64,000 nt of DNA. It comes from Nocardioides gilvus (lineage in GTDB: Bacteria > Actinomycetota > Actinomycetes > Propionibacteriales > Nocardioidaceae). This document shows positions 1-8,369 of this stretch, in pieces. Below the pieces are notes generated by a model, which was not told the origin of the DNA, made no database searches, and worked only from the letters and a program-made list of their open reading frames with translations. A program made the position numbers and the translations under genes. Location of the stretch: NCBI RefSeq assembly GCF_003194605.1, contig NZ_QHKY01000001.1:806001-870000 (forward strand), in the 5' to 3' direction. Within the stretch, counting starts at the first letter, position 1, and the number at the start of each line of letters is the position of its first letter.

Positions 1-637
1 CCTGGGAGACATCTGAGGGCACCAGGCTGCGCCGGATGGCCTGACTCTGACGCACGTCCTCGACCAGCGCGTTCTCCACATCGGCGAGATCCGCTCCCAT
101 GCCACCGCCCGGAGGCGGCGTCATGCCGGGCGCCACACAGTTGACGGTGATGCCTTGCGGGCCCAGCGACCTGGCCAGCGACCGTGCGGCGCCGATGAGC
201 GCCCCCTTGCTGGTGATGTACGGGAGCATGTCCGGGACCGGCGGGGGGTTGAAGAAGGTGTCCGACACGATGAACACCACGCGGCCATATCCGCGCTCCG
301 ACATCCCGGGGCTCAACTCCTGCAGAAGCCAGATAGGCGACTCGACATTGACTGCCATGACCCGGCGCAGCAGGTCGGCACGAAGGTCAGGGAGAGGGGC
401 GAGTTCGAAGGAGGCGGCCGCGTGGACGATGACGTCACACCGACCGTGGTCGGCCAGCACCTGGCGTGCTGCGGAGCGGACCGACTCCTCGTCCGACAGA
501 TCGACCGGGTACTCAGACTCCCGGTCGAGCACCGCGACGCGATGCCCCTCGGCTTGGAGACGTTCGACGATCGCCGATCCGATGAATCCCGCACCGCCGG
601 TCACCAAGGCGACCGGCGTGTCGGGAATCTCAGGCAT
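1..637 (-). CDS. SDR-family NAD(P)-dependent oxidoreductase (3' end cut by window edge)
   Basis: The protein begins MPEIPDTPVALVTGG and has the Rossmann motif TGGAGFIGSAI near residue 14. An NVESP strand, an S-D stretch and the catalytic YxxxK (YITSK) follow, which is the classical short-chain dehydrogenase layout. Its ATG overlaps the stop of the upstream SRPBCC gene by 8 bp, so it is probably translationally coupled and the last visible gene of the catabolic block. The substrate cannot be read from sequence; an alcohol or dihydrodiol intermediate of the aromatic pathway is an inference from context. The C-terminus lies beyond base 1. Confidence 0.85.
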   Translation of the reverse strand, partial: MPEIPDTPVALVTGGAGFIGSAIVERLQAEGHRVAVLDRESEYPVDLSDEESVRSAARQVLADHGRCDVIVHAAASFELAPLPDLRADLLRRVMAVNVESPIWLLQELSPGMSERGYGRVVFIVSDTFFNPPPVPDMLPYITSKGALIGAARSLARSLGPQGITVNCVAPGMTPPPGGGMGADLADVENALVEDVRQSQAIRRSLVPSDVSQ

Positions 638-1046
638 TGAACTTGCTGTCGAGCCCTGCGAGTGCACCGTCGACGTCAGCGCCGATGCCGCCGCGTGCCA
701 TGTCCTGCATCTCGTCAGGGACATCGACCTCGATGGTGTACTCCACCTCGGAACCCGCTCCGTCCTCCTTCACTGCGAAGGTGGCATCCAGGCTCTTCAT
801 CGGGACCTCCTGTCCGGGCACCAACCCGTAGGTCAGCGTCTTTGCGCCCTCGTCCTGAGCGGTCACCCGGTCCATGACGGAGTCGCCGCGGGTGAAGTTG
901 ACCTTGCGGTCCCCGGTGGGCTGCATTTCGACCGACTCGATGTGGGGCTGCCAGGAGGCGTAGCCCGCGAAGTCACTGACGAACGCCCAGGCTTCATCGG
1001 CGGAGACGGACAGGTGGGTGCTCTTGCTGACACGAACGATTGCCAT
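630..1046 (-). CDS. SRPBCC (START-like) family protein
   Basis: A 138-residue protein starting MAIVRVSKSTHLSV. It shows the SRPBCC pattern: an N-terminal strand, then SADEAWAFVSDFAGYASWQPHI, a central beta sheet and a long C-terminal helix ending GLDSKFNA. Such proteins bind hydrophobic or aromatic ligands in a deep cavity, and some are cyclases or hydratases. The ATG at 1046 has a purine-rich AGAGAATTGAG upstream and fits the family better than a GTG 36 bp earlier. It sits between the F420/NADP-type oxidoreductase and the SDR, so a role as pathway-ligand binder or accessory enzyme is plausible but unproven. Confidence 0.8.
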   Translation of the reverse strand: MAIVRVSKSTHLSVSADEAWAFVSDFAGYASWQPHIESVEMQPTGDRKVNFTRGDSVMDRVTAQDEGAKTLTYGLVPGQEVPMKSLDATFAVKEDGAGSEVEYTIEVDVPDEMQDMARGGIGADVDGALAGLDSKFNA

Positions 1047-1111
1047 TGGTTTCTCAATTCTCTTGTCTGTGTTCACGTGCACGCTGCACGCGAACCGGAG
1101 TGGGGTGGTGT

Positions 1112-1762
1112 TCAGGCTTGGGCTTGCGCGAGCTGTTCCTTGGCTTCCGACGCGGTGAGCATCTCCAGCCGGGCAGTCAGTGGACCGCTCATGCCCTGCA
1201 GGTGACCTCCGGTGCGGAGGTCGCCGGTGTCGACGGCGACACAGCCGATGCTGGCTACGAGGTCGCTCACCCGAGACTTTGCACCGGCGTCGTCGCCGGC
1301 GATGTAGACGGCCTTGGCCTCGCCGTCGTTCTCGCTCTCCGACCCCAGGGCAGCGACCAGGAACGGAATGGGTGTCACGTTGAAGGCCTTGACCACGTCG
1401 GCGCCGGGCACGTAACCAGCGACGATCTCGCTCGACACCTGGTCGCCGATGTCGATGAGACCCTGCGGTCCCGGGGCGCTGCGGTTGTTGGTGGCGTCGA
1501 CGACCACACGGCCCTGCCAGTCAGCCACGGCTGCCACCGCGTCGGCAGTGCGCCCCCAGGGCGTCGCCAGGAGAACGAGGTCCGCGCCTTCGACCGCGTC
1601 CGCCACCGTCCGGGCCTCCACGCTGGGGCCGAGATCGGCGACCAGGTCGGCAAGCGACTCCGGCCCGCGTGAGTTGCTGAGGCGTACCTCGTGTCCAGCC
1701 TGCACGAACACCGGGGTCAGCGCCTGCGCCATCCGTCCGGCACCGATCATCGCGATCATCAT
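1112..1762 (-). CDS. NADP/F420-type oxidoreductase-like protein (NAD(P)-binding domain)
   Basis: A 216-residue protein with an N-terminal Rossmann motif (MIAMIGAGRMAQAL) and an NSRGPESL segment typical of the F420-dependent NADP reductase/NPD family, where it recognises the NADP phosphate. LATPWG and VVDATNN strands follow. The start overlaps the LivF stop (ATGA), placing it in the transporter operon. AGAGGG lies seven bases upstream of the ATG at 1762; a second in-frame ATG follows directly. It could supply reduced cofactor to a flavin enzyme, but the cofactor cannot be settled from sequence. Confidence 0.75.
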   Translation of the reverse strand: MMIAMIGAGRMAQALTPVFVQAGHEVRLSNSRGPESLADLVADLGPSVEARTVADAVEGADLVLLATPWGRTADAVAAVADWQGRVVVDATNNRSAPGPQGLIDIGDQVSSEIVAGYVPGADVVKAFNVTPIPFLVAALGSESENDGEAKAVYIAGDDAGAKSRVSDLVASIGCVAVDTGDLRTGGHLQGMSGPLTARLEMLTASEAKEQLAQAQA

Positions 1763-2526
1763 TGTGTTTCCCTCTCATAGATCTTCTGGTTGTGGTCGGT
1801 GGCGAGAGACTCCAAGTCCAAGTCATCGCCACCGAGGTAGCTCGCCTCGATCAGGCGCGTGTCATTGAGCAACTCGCTTGCGTCGTAACTGGTGGAGCCC
1901 TCCCCGTGGCCCATGAGGTAGGCCCGGTCTGCGATGCCGAGCGCCAGCTGGACATGCTGCTCGACCAACAGGACTCCGCACCCTGTCTCGTCCGCGAACT
2001 GCCGGATGACCGGGAGCAACCGTTCCACGATCACTGGCGCCAGTCCGAGGCTCAGCTCGTCGAGCAGGAGGAGACCGGGCTGCCTGGCCAAAGCACGGCC
2101 CAGTGCCAGCATCTGTTGCTCCCCGCCCGACATCACCCCGGCGCGCCGGTTGGTGATGGCGGCCAGTGCCGGGAAGTACTTGTAGGCCAGCTCGGCGTCG
2201 AGGTGTTCGCCACGACGACCCAACTTGAGGTGCTCAGCCACCGTCAGCCCGAAGAACAGTCCGCGGTCTTCGGGCACGTGAGCGATGCCCCGGCGGGCGC
2301 GTCTGGTCGGTGAGACCGACGAGATGTCCTCCCCGCCCAGGGTGACGCTCCCACCGTGGGTCTTGATCACACCAGAGATCGCGCACAACGTCGTCGTCTT
2401 GCCCGCGCCGTTCGGTCCCAACAAGGTGACCACCTCACCGCGTCCGACGCGCAGGTCGAGATCCCGCACGACGGTACTCCCGTGGTAGCCGGCCGACAGC
2501 CCCCGCAGTTCAAGTGCCTGAGTCAT
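1759..2526 (-). CDS. livF: Branched-chain/aromatic ABC transporter ATP-binding protein LivF
   Basis: A 255-residue ABC ATPase. It has Walker A GPNGAGKTT, signature MSGGEQQMLALGRAL, and Walker B LLLDELSLGLAP, the LivF-type form. The C-terminus carries about 20 extra polar residues (GGDDLDLESLATDHNQ) beyond the usual LivF end. It overlaps LivG by ATGA. With LivG and the fused LivHM permease it forms the cytoplasmic motor of a HAAT-family importer. Adjacency to ring-hydroxylating enzymes suggests an aromatic acid or related substrate rather than an amino acid; that is inference. Confidence 0.9.
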   Translation of the reverse strand: MTQALELRGLSAGYHGSTVVRDLDLRVGRGEVVTLLGPNGAGKTTTLCAISGVIKTHGGSVTLGGEDISSVSPTRRARRGIAHVPEDRGLFFGLTVAEHLKLGRRGEHLDAELAYKYFPALAAITNRRAGVMSGGEQQMLALGRALARQPGLLLLDELSLGLAPVIVERLLPVIRQFADETGCGVLLVEQHVQLALGIADRAYLMGHGEGSTSYDASELLNDTRLIEASYLGGDDLDLESLATDHNQKIYERETQ

Positions 2527-3293
2527 GATCGCTCCCCACTGATCGACGCAGCTGCTGTGCCCAGATAGGCAGCGATGACCCGGGGGTCGTTCTTCACGTC
2601 ACCGGGCAGTCCAGCAGCGATGACCTTCCCGAACTCGAGGACGACGACGTGGTCGCAGGTGCCGAACACAAAAGAGATGTCGTGGTCGATGAGCAACATC
2701 GACTGACCGTCGTCCGCCAGTCGTCGCAGCTGCTGTCCGAGGACGGCGCTCTCGTCTGTGTCGAGGCCCGCCGCGGGCTCGTCGAGACACAACACCTTGG
2801 GCGCAGCGGCAAGCGAACGAGCGATGCCGACCAACTTGCGCTGACCCTCCGCCAACTCGCGCGGGCGCGCCTCTGCAAGGTGGGCGATGTCCAGAGCCTC
2901 GAGCGATGACGCCACCGCGGCCGACTGAGGCAACGTTGCCCCCAGCAACTCACGCAACGTGGAGACCAGGGTTGGTCGGTGGGCCGCGACGGCGATGTTC
3001 TCAGCGACCGACAGATCGTCGAACAGGTCAACCGCCTGCCAGGTCCTGCCCAGACCGGCCTGCACGCGAGCATGAGGACGCTTGCGTTTCAGGTCCACGC
3101 CGTCGAGACGCACCGTGCCTTCGTGGCGGACGAATCCCGTCAAGGCATCGATGAAGGTCGTCTTGCCTGCCCCGTTGGGGCCGATGAGGCCGACCACCTG
3201 ACCGGGGCCCACTGCAATGTCGACCTCGTCGAGTGCCGTGACACCACCATAGTGAACGCTGATACCGCGGGCGTCCAGAACGGGTTGGATCAT
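2523..3293 (-). CDS. livG: ABC transporter ATP-binding protein LivG
   Basis: A 256-residue ABC ATPase starting MIQPVLDARGISVHYGG. Walker A is GPNGAGKTTF, the signature-like segment is LAEGQRKLVGIARSL, and Walker B is VLCLDEPAAGLDT. A C-terminal AAYLGTA tail is typical of LivG. The ATG overlaps the permease stop (ATGA). The reading frame stays open far upstream, antisense to the permease gene, but that extension has no homology-like features and is a shadow. Partner of LivF in energising uptake. Confidence 0.9.
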   Translation of the reverse strand: MIQPVLDARGISVHYGGVTALDEVDIAVGPGQVVGLIGPNGAGKTTFIDALTGFVRHEGTVRLDGVDLKRKRPHARVQAGLGRTWQAVDLFDDLSVAENIAVAAHRPTLVSTLRELLGATLPQSAAVASSLEALDIAHLAEARPRELAEGQRKLVGIARSLAAAPKVLCLDEPAAGLDTDESAVLGQQLRRLADDGQSMLLIDHDISFVFGTCDHVVVLEFGKVIAAGLPGDVKNDPRVIAAYLGTAAASISGERS

Positions 3294-5281
3294 GCGGGAA
3301 CACCTTCCTCGACGCGGGGACTGACGACACTCGGCTCCGATTGGGCCTTGTGCTCTGCGCGGCGCTCCTTCTTCAGCTCCATCCCCACGAGCAGGCCGTC
3401 GGGGAACAGCTTCAGTTGGACGAGCAAGCCCACGCCGATGATCAACTGGACCCAGATCGAGATCTGGTCCTGAGGGAGTACCCACTTCTGGAGAATCAGC
3501 GGAACCACGGCACCGATGGCACCGAAGCCGGCCAGCACGGCACCCTGGACGAGCGTCACTCCCAGCACGTAGACGCTGGCGACCAACGTGAGCGCGATGG
3601 CGATCCCGTAGCTGCCCGCCGAGACGGTGGAGTAGTTGTAGGCGTACATGACCCCGGCGGTTCCGGCCAAGGCCGACGCGATGCCGAAGGCGACGATCTT
3701 CACCGCACGCACGTTCACCCCGACCGCTGCAGCTGCACGCTCGTTGGACCGGACGGCCAACATTCTTCGGCCCAGGTCGCCTCGTCGCAGATTGGCGACG
3801 AACGCGTAGAGGACGACGGTGCCGACCAACGCGAGCAGGCCGAAGAGAGGGCTCGGCAGCGTGCCGTTCAGACCGGGGAAGGAGGCGTCGGCACCGAGGT
3901 TGACGCCGAAGAGGGTCGGCGACTCGACCGGCGCTCCAGTCTGGCCCCCACCCCATCGTGCGTTGGCGAAGACGAACTGTTCGATGGCGATCGCCGCTGC
4001 GAGCGTGACGACGACCAAGGTGATCCCCCGCACTCGCAAGGCTGCGGCGCCGATGGCCACGCCGAGCACGGTTGCGAGGGCGATGGCGATGATCGGCCCC
4101 AGTGGAAAACCGATGCCGAACTCGGTCCCGAGCCGGGACACCGTGAAGGCGCCGAGGCCAGCCAACGCCAGTTGCACCACCGAAAGCTGACCGACGTATC
4201 CCATGATCACGACGAACGAGAGGCAGAGCACGGTGGCGACGAGCCCTGTGGTGACGGCCTGACGGAAGTCCGACGGCAGCACGACCAGAGCGACAGCGCA
4301 CGCCAGCACGACCGGAGCTGCGCGGCGTACGAGCCTCTCCTGACGCGGTACGGGCGGAAGCGACCGGCCAGCGGTCTCGCCTCGCTGGGGCAGACTCGAC
4401 CCACGCCACCACAACGCGATCACGATGAGGAAGAACTCGGCCACCTGCTGCATACCGGGCAGCGCGAACCCGTCCTGGGTCGGGAACCACGACTGCGTGG
4501 AGGCATAGAAGAGCAGCGACTCGCCGATACCGATGGCCAGTCCGGCCGCACACGCGATGCCGAACGACGTGAAGTTGGCCAGCAGCGCCGCCGCGAGGGC
4601 AGGCACGATCAGCAGTGGAAGCGTGCTCGCGCTGACGCCGACCACGGAGGCGGCCAGGACCCCCACCAACCCGGCGACGACATAGGCGATGACGGAGTTG
4701 GCGAGCGACAGCGAGTCGGGTGACAAACCGGCCAGGATCGCGGAGCGTTCGTTCTCGGAGGCAGCTCGGGTCGCCAGTCCGAACCGCGTGAATCGGTAGA
4801 GCATCGAGAGCGCAAGAGCGAGGACGACCACGACACCGGCCAGGATGAAGTGCGCGATCGGGACCGTGACGCCCACGACCTCTACGACCTCAGCACTCAG
4901 CACCGCCGGACTGTCCACGGGTGCGGTGCCGAACACCAGTTGAACCGCCGCCTGGAAGAGCAACAGCACCCCGATCGAGGCCACCAACCGCGCCAATGGG
5001 GACGCCGTGCGCAGGGGTTTGACCGCGACCACCTCGACCACGACGGCCAGCAGCGCCATTAGAACCAGCGTGAGGAGCACCGCAGGCACCATCATCAGCG
5101 CCGGCGCGAAGTAGCCGGTGCGCAGACACCAGAAGATGTATCCGGCGACCATGACGACTGCGCCTGCCGCGATGTTGATGGTGCCGCTGCCACGCCAGCT
5201 CAGGACGACGCCGATCGCAATGGTCGCGATGATCGCGCCTGAGGCGAGCCCGAGGATCGAGAAGAGGAGAATGTTTTGCAT
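3290..5281 (-). CDS. Fused LivH-LivM ABC transporter permease
   Basis: A 663-residue membrane protein made of two permeases in one chain. Residues 1-290 resemble LivH (start MQNILLFSILGLASGAIIATIAIG). After a basic linker near 295-315, residues 320-640 resemble LivM, with a strand such as GYVGQLSVVQLALAGLGAFTV and the cytoplasmic EAA-like loop RMLAVRSNERAAAAVGVN. LivH and LivM are usually separate proteins of about 300 residues each. The C-terminus is charged. AGGACTGAC precedes the ATG. It forms the inner-membrane channel of the Liv-type importer with LivG, LivF and the lipoprotein at 6596-7930. Confidence 0.88.
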   Translation of the reverse strand: MQNILLFSILGLASGAIIATIAIGVVLSWRGSGTINIAAGAVVMVAGYIFWCLRTGYFAPALMMVPAVLLTLVLMALLAVVVEVVAVKPLRTASPLARLVASIGVLLLFQAAVQLVFGTAPVDSPAVLSAEVVEVVGVTVPIAHFILAGVVVVLALALSMLYRFTRFGLATRAASENERSAILAGLSPDSLSLANSVIAYVVAGLVGVLAASVVGVSASTLPLLIVPALAAALLANFTSFGIACAAGLAIGIGESLLFYASTQSWFPTQDGFALPGMQQVAEFFLIVIALWWRGSSLPQRGETAGRSLPPVPRQERLVRRAAPVVLACAVALVVLPSDFRQAVTTGLVATVLCLSFVVIMGYVGQLSVVQLALAGLGAFTVSRLGTEFGIGFPLGPIIAIALATVLGVAIGAAALRVRGITLVVVTLAAAIAIEQFVFANARWGGGQTGAPVESPTLFGVNLGADASFPGLNGTLPSPLFGLLALVGTVVLYAFVANLRRGDLGRRMLAVRSNERAAAAVGVNVRAVKIVAFGIASALAGTAGVMYAYNYSTVSAGSYGIAIALTLVASVYVLGVTLVQGAVLAGFGAIGAVVPLILQKWVLPQDQISIWVQLIIGVGLLVQLKLFPDGLLVGMELKKERRAEHKAQSEPSVVSPRVEEGVPA

Positions 5282-5304
5282 GTCAGTCCTATTGATCGTC
5301 CACG

Positions 5305-6543
5305 TCAGCCGAGGGGGCTGACGTCGAGTCCGAAATGCACTTGCGCGGACCGCTCGGCAAAGTTTTCGTACTGTAAGCCCGCATTTGTCCGGGCCGTGGA
5401 GATATCGCGGTAGTAGCGCTGCATGCGCGACCCGTTGGTCCCTCCTTCACTCGTGCCGGAGGTTCTGAACAGCAGTTCGACCGCCTCCCAGGCCAAGTTG
5501 ACGGCGTGGTGGGTGCTCGCGTTGATGCTCATCAACTGCTCGGTCTCGAACCCGACCCCGTCCTCCACTGCCTCCGCGCAGAGCTCCTGGTAGTGGCGGC
5601 TCATCCCCAGAAGGACTTCCTCGGCGGCTCGGATCTTCCCGGCCGCCACTCCCCAGTGGCGCTGGAAGGCGGGGTGGGTGGAGCGGGGCAGTGCGCCCGG
5701 TCCCGGCAGTGTTTTGGTGCTGATGATGCGCTCGTACTCGTCCAGGGCTGCGTAGGCGCAGCCCACCAGGACTGCGGTGACCTCCAGCTGCAGATAGCCC
5801 ATGGGAGGGCCCGCGTACATGGGGTTCCCGTGGAGCTCGTAGCCCGGCGTCTCGAGGTCGTCCTGCAGCAGGCTCCCGCGCGCGATGTTCTCTTCGGGAA
5901 CGACGGCACCCTCGATCTCGATGCTGTTCGACCCGCTGCCCCGCATACCGAAGGCTCGTTGCCTCCAGTCGTCCTTCAGGATCCAGCGATTGCGGGGCAC
6001 GAGCGCCAACCCTTCGCCTGCTGGCGCACCGTCCTCGACCAGGTGCACCCCGAGAAGGGCGTGCGTGGCGTACGGCGAGCCGGAGCAGTAGTCCCAGACA
6101 CCGGTGATCTCCCAACCCCCGTCGGCCACACGCGTCGCGGTCCCCATGGGGACGCCACGCATGGGGGCACAGAACTCGCCGTCCGGGGCGAGCGCGTTGG
6201 CCTGTGCCTTCTCGTTGAAGAGTCCGCTGATCTGCAGTCCGTGTCCAGCCGCCAGGCAGAGGCACCAGCCGCTGCCCGGGCACCCACGAGCGACCTCCAC
6301 GACCATGCGTACGAAGGTAGCGACGTCGAATTCGTAGCCGCCGAAGCGTCGCGGCAGCAAGGTGCGGTAGAAGCCTGCCGAACGGAACATCTCGTGGGTT
6401 TCGGGCGAGAAGGTGCCTCGCCCCTCCGTCACTGCCTGCTCCTCGCGAAGGTGCTCACGCATCGCTGCCGCCCGCGCCACCAGCTCTTCGGGACGCAGGT
6501 TCGGCTCAGGCTGGGCAATCGTCAGATCTGCCAGCAAACTCAT
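5305..6543 (-). CDS. Group D flavin-dependent monooxygenase, oxygenase component (acyl-CoA dehydrogenase fold)
   Basis: A 412-residue protein of the HpaB/HsaA-type family, which uses reduced flavin from a separate reductase to hydroxylate phenols. Visible marks are an N-terminal helical domain, a middle beta domain (GGWEITGVWDYCSGSPYA) and a C-terminal four-helix domain ending in ARTNAGLQYENFAERSAQ. The acyl-CoA dehydrogenase catalytic Glu is not evident, as expected for the hydroxylases. GAGGAG lies upstream of the ATG. It sits between the binding lipoprotein and permease of the importer. The FMN reductase at 18696-19262 is the only obvious partner in view. Exact phenol substrate unknown. 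Confidence 0.8.
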   Translation of the reverse strand: MSLLADLTIAQPEPNLRPEELVARAAAMREHLREEQAVTEGRGTFSPETHEMFRSAGFYRTLLPRRFGGYEFDVATFVRMVVEVARGCPGSGWCLCLAAGHGLQISGLFNEKAQANALAPDGEFCAPMRGVPMGTATRVADGGWEITGVWDYCSGSPYATHALLGVHLVEDGAPAGEGLALVPRNRWILKDDWRQRAFGMRGSGSNSIEIEGAVVPEENIARGSLLQDDLETPGYELHGNPMYAGPPMGYLQLEVTAVLVGCAYAALDEYERIISTKTLPGPGALPRSTHPAFQRHWGVAAGKIRAAEEVLLGMSRHYQELCAEAVEDGVGFETEQLMSINASTHHAVNLAWEAVELLFRTSGTSEGGTNGSRMQRYYRDISTARTNAGLQYENFAERSAQVHFGLDVSPLG

Positions 6544-6595
6544 CGGGTGCTCCTCAGGGGATTGGGAGAATCACGGGGCGAACAGACGAGCTACG

Positions 6596-7930
6596 TCACA
6601 GACCGGCGGGTGAGAGCCATTCGGTCAGAGCCTTGAACTCGCCGCCTCCGGTGTGCTCGAAGACTCGGGTCTGGGCTCCGCACAGACCGGGCTGTTTGGC
6701 GTACGCCCCGCACTCGATCTCCGCACTTCCGAGAACGATCGGCCCTTCGAGCGCCTTGGCCGCTTTCGCGATCGAGGCCTCGTCGGCCTCGGCGCCACCG
6801 GCCTCATTGAGGAGTCGTGCCGCAGTCAGGACCAGGCCCCAGGCCAGGGACGCGTCGGAGGAGCCCTGGCCTTCCGCCCCGAGACCCACGTCTGCCGAGG
6901 CATCCAGATAGGCCTGGACATCCGGCAGGCTGTGGTCCGCGACGTTCGTCTGCGTGGCCAGCTGGTGCCACAGCGGTGCCTCCCCGCCCAGTCCCTGAGC
7001 AGTCGCATCGGTGAAGCAGAACGAGCCCGTCGCGACGACCGGCGCAGTGACCGAGAGAGATTCCAACGCCTTCGCAGCGGCGATGCACGCCGGGGGGAAG
7101 GACACGAGCGGGATCACGAGATCTGCATCTTGGACGCCCGCGGCCACCGCCGCACCGGTCAGGTTCGTCGTCGAGGGGTCGAAGCCAACCGCCTTCATGT
7201 CGATGTCGACCGAGTCGAGAGCCGCCTTGAGGATGCCGACGCCCGCCGTGCTCTGGGCGTCCTGCGGGTAGATGACGGAGACTGACTTCGCCTTGACCAC
7301 CTCGGAGGCGTAGCTGGCCAACCCGCCGAAGATGGAGCCCGGGTTGCCGTTGTAGGTGTAGACGTTGTCGGCCGCGGCATCGATCGGGCTGATCGAGTTG
7401 GACATGAGCAGGGGCTTCTTGCCCTTGTTCACAGCCTGGAAGGACTGGTTGCCGGCCATCACAGTTCCGTAGAGAACCGTCTTCACGTCGTCGTCATTCA
7501 CCAGTTCGAGACCGCACGCGTTGCCCTCCGCCTCGGCGTCGGCGATGAAGCAGGTGCTGAGGGCGAGCGGGTGCCCATCCACGCCGCCCAGGTGCTCGTT
7601 CACGTACTTCACGGCGGCCTTTGCGCCCGCGGTGGCCCACGGGAAGCCCAGTGGCCCGCCTTGCTGGTTCAGCCAACCGATCGTCACCGGTTCAAGACTC
7701 TCATCCGCCGCGCCGTCGGTCCCGCCGGTGTAGTCGACGTAGTCCGTGACCGCCCACGGGTCTGCGGAGGCAGTCGCCGCGGGGTCGCCGCCGGTGGCCT
7801 CTTTCCCCGGGGTGTCGCTGTCGCTGGCGCACCCTGCGAGCGTGAGTGCGACTGCGAGCACCGACACGGGAAGCGGGAGCCGTCCGAGTCCGCGCGAGCG
7901 CACCAGGCGCTGGGACGAAGTGGGTTTCAT
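6596..7930 (-). CDS. Liv-type ABC transporter substrate-binding lipoprotein
   Basis: A 444-residue secreted protein with a signal peptide (MKPTSSQRLVRSRGLGRLP, then a hydrophobic stretch) and lipobox LTLAGC. The mature part has the type I periplasmic-binding fold of LivK/HAAT proteins, including VTIGWLNQQGG, AAVKYVNEHLGG and SVSVIYPQDAQSTAG. AAGGAAGAG lies just upstream of the ATG at 7930; an upstream in-frame start would bury the signal peptide and was rejected. It probably captures the substrate for the LivHM/G/F importer encoded just downstream. A GGAATTAC motif lies about 55 bp upstream. Confidence 0.9.
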   Translation of the reverse strand: MKPTSSQRLVRSRGLGRLPLPVSVLAVALTLAGCASDSDTPGKEATGGDPAATASADPWAVTDYVDYTGGTDGAADESLEPVTIGWLNQQGGPLGFPWATAGAKAAVKYVNEHLGGVDGHPLALSTCFIADAEAEGNACGLELVNDDDVKTVLYGTVMAGNQSFQAVNKGKKPLLMSNSISPIDAAADNVYTYNGNPGSIFGGLASYASEVVKAKSVSVIYPQDAQSTAGVGILKAALDSVDIDMKAVGFDPSTTNLTGAAVAAGVQDADLVIPLVSFPPACIAAAKALESLSVTAPVVATGSFCFTDATAQGLGGEAPLWHQLATQTNVADHSLPDVQAYLDASADVGLGAEGQGSSDASLAWGLVLTAARLLNEAGGAEADEASIAKAAKALEGPIVLGSAEIECGAYAKQPGLCGAQTRVFEHTGGGEFKALTEWLSPAGL

Positions 7931-7983
7931 GAGTCTCTTCCTTCGGGGCGGAGCCGCGAGATGCGGCTGACTGTGTCCGAGAG

Positions 7984-8009
7984 TGGAATTACTTTCCGAG
8001 AAGTGAAAT
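7984..8009 (-). promoter_or_regulatory. AT-rich operator/promoter candidate upstream of the binding-protein gene
   Basis: An AT-rich patch in very GC-rich surroundings contains GGAATTAC followed by TTTCC. The same GGAATTAC plus TTTC string occurs upstream of the FAD monooxygenase (11347), and GGAATT recurs upstream of hapC (15759). It lies 54 bp before the lipoprotein start. A shared site for the AraC-type regulator is inferred, not shown. Confidence 0.35.
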
Positions 8010-8064
8010 CGCGTTGCAGGTGTGAGGCGTATCACGTATCCGACGCGCCATGTGCGCAGATGCT

Positions 8065-8367
8065 CTACGAGCTGACGGTCGAGCGGTTGGCAGCACGTTC
8101 GTCAGCCAGGTCGCGAACCGCCTCCGGGCTCACCAGCGCAGCTTCGATGGCCCGTACGAGTTCGACCGCGGAGGCGGCACTGAGCTCGATCCCGACCCTC
8201 GCACCGACGCCCGCGGAGGGATCGACGAAGTCGATGATGACGGCGTGGTCGAACGGCGCCTGGACGGGATGGTCGTAGAAGACGTTGACCTGATTGACGG
8301 TCATCCAGTCGCTCACGCCCCGGGCTGCGCCTGTCACGGCGACCTTCTCGGTGATCCAGGTACACAT
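8065..8367 (-). CDS. Small DUF6295-like protein
   Basis: A 100-residue protein beginning MCTWITEKVAVTG. It has a compact beta-rich pattern (VNVFYDHPVQAPFDHAVIIDFVDPSAG) and a C-terminal alpha helix (ELVRAIEAALV). From memory this resembles DUF6295, small proteins found next to aromatic-degradation enzymes. It starts 2 bp after the dienelactone-hydrolase-type gene and is surely cotranscribed with it. No catalytic function is known to me; the N-terminal Cys-Thr and the YDHP-FDH histidines could bind metal, which is speculative. Confidence 0.65.
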   Translation of the reverse strand: MCTWITEKVAVTGAARGVSDWMTVNQVNVFYDHPVQAPFDHAVIIDFVDPSAGVGARVGIELSAASAVELVRAIEAALVSPEAVRDLADERAANRSTVSS

Positions 8368-8369
8368 GG

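Noticed and set aside
421..440. A further 48-bp element copy near GATGACGTCAC
   Set aside because: Only part of one end matches and no second end lies at the right distance.
2523..4553. A 676-codon frame joining LivG to an upstream stretch
   Set aside because: The upstream part is an out-of-frame Arg/Pro-rich shadow of the permease; LivG begins at 3293.
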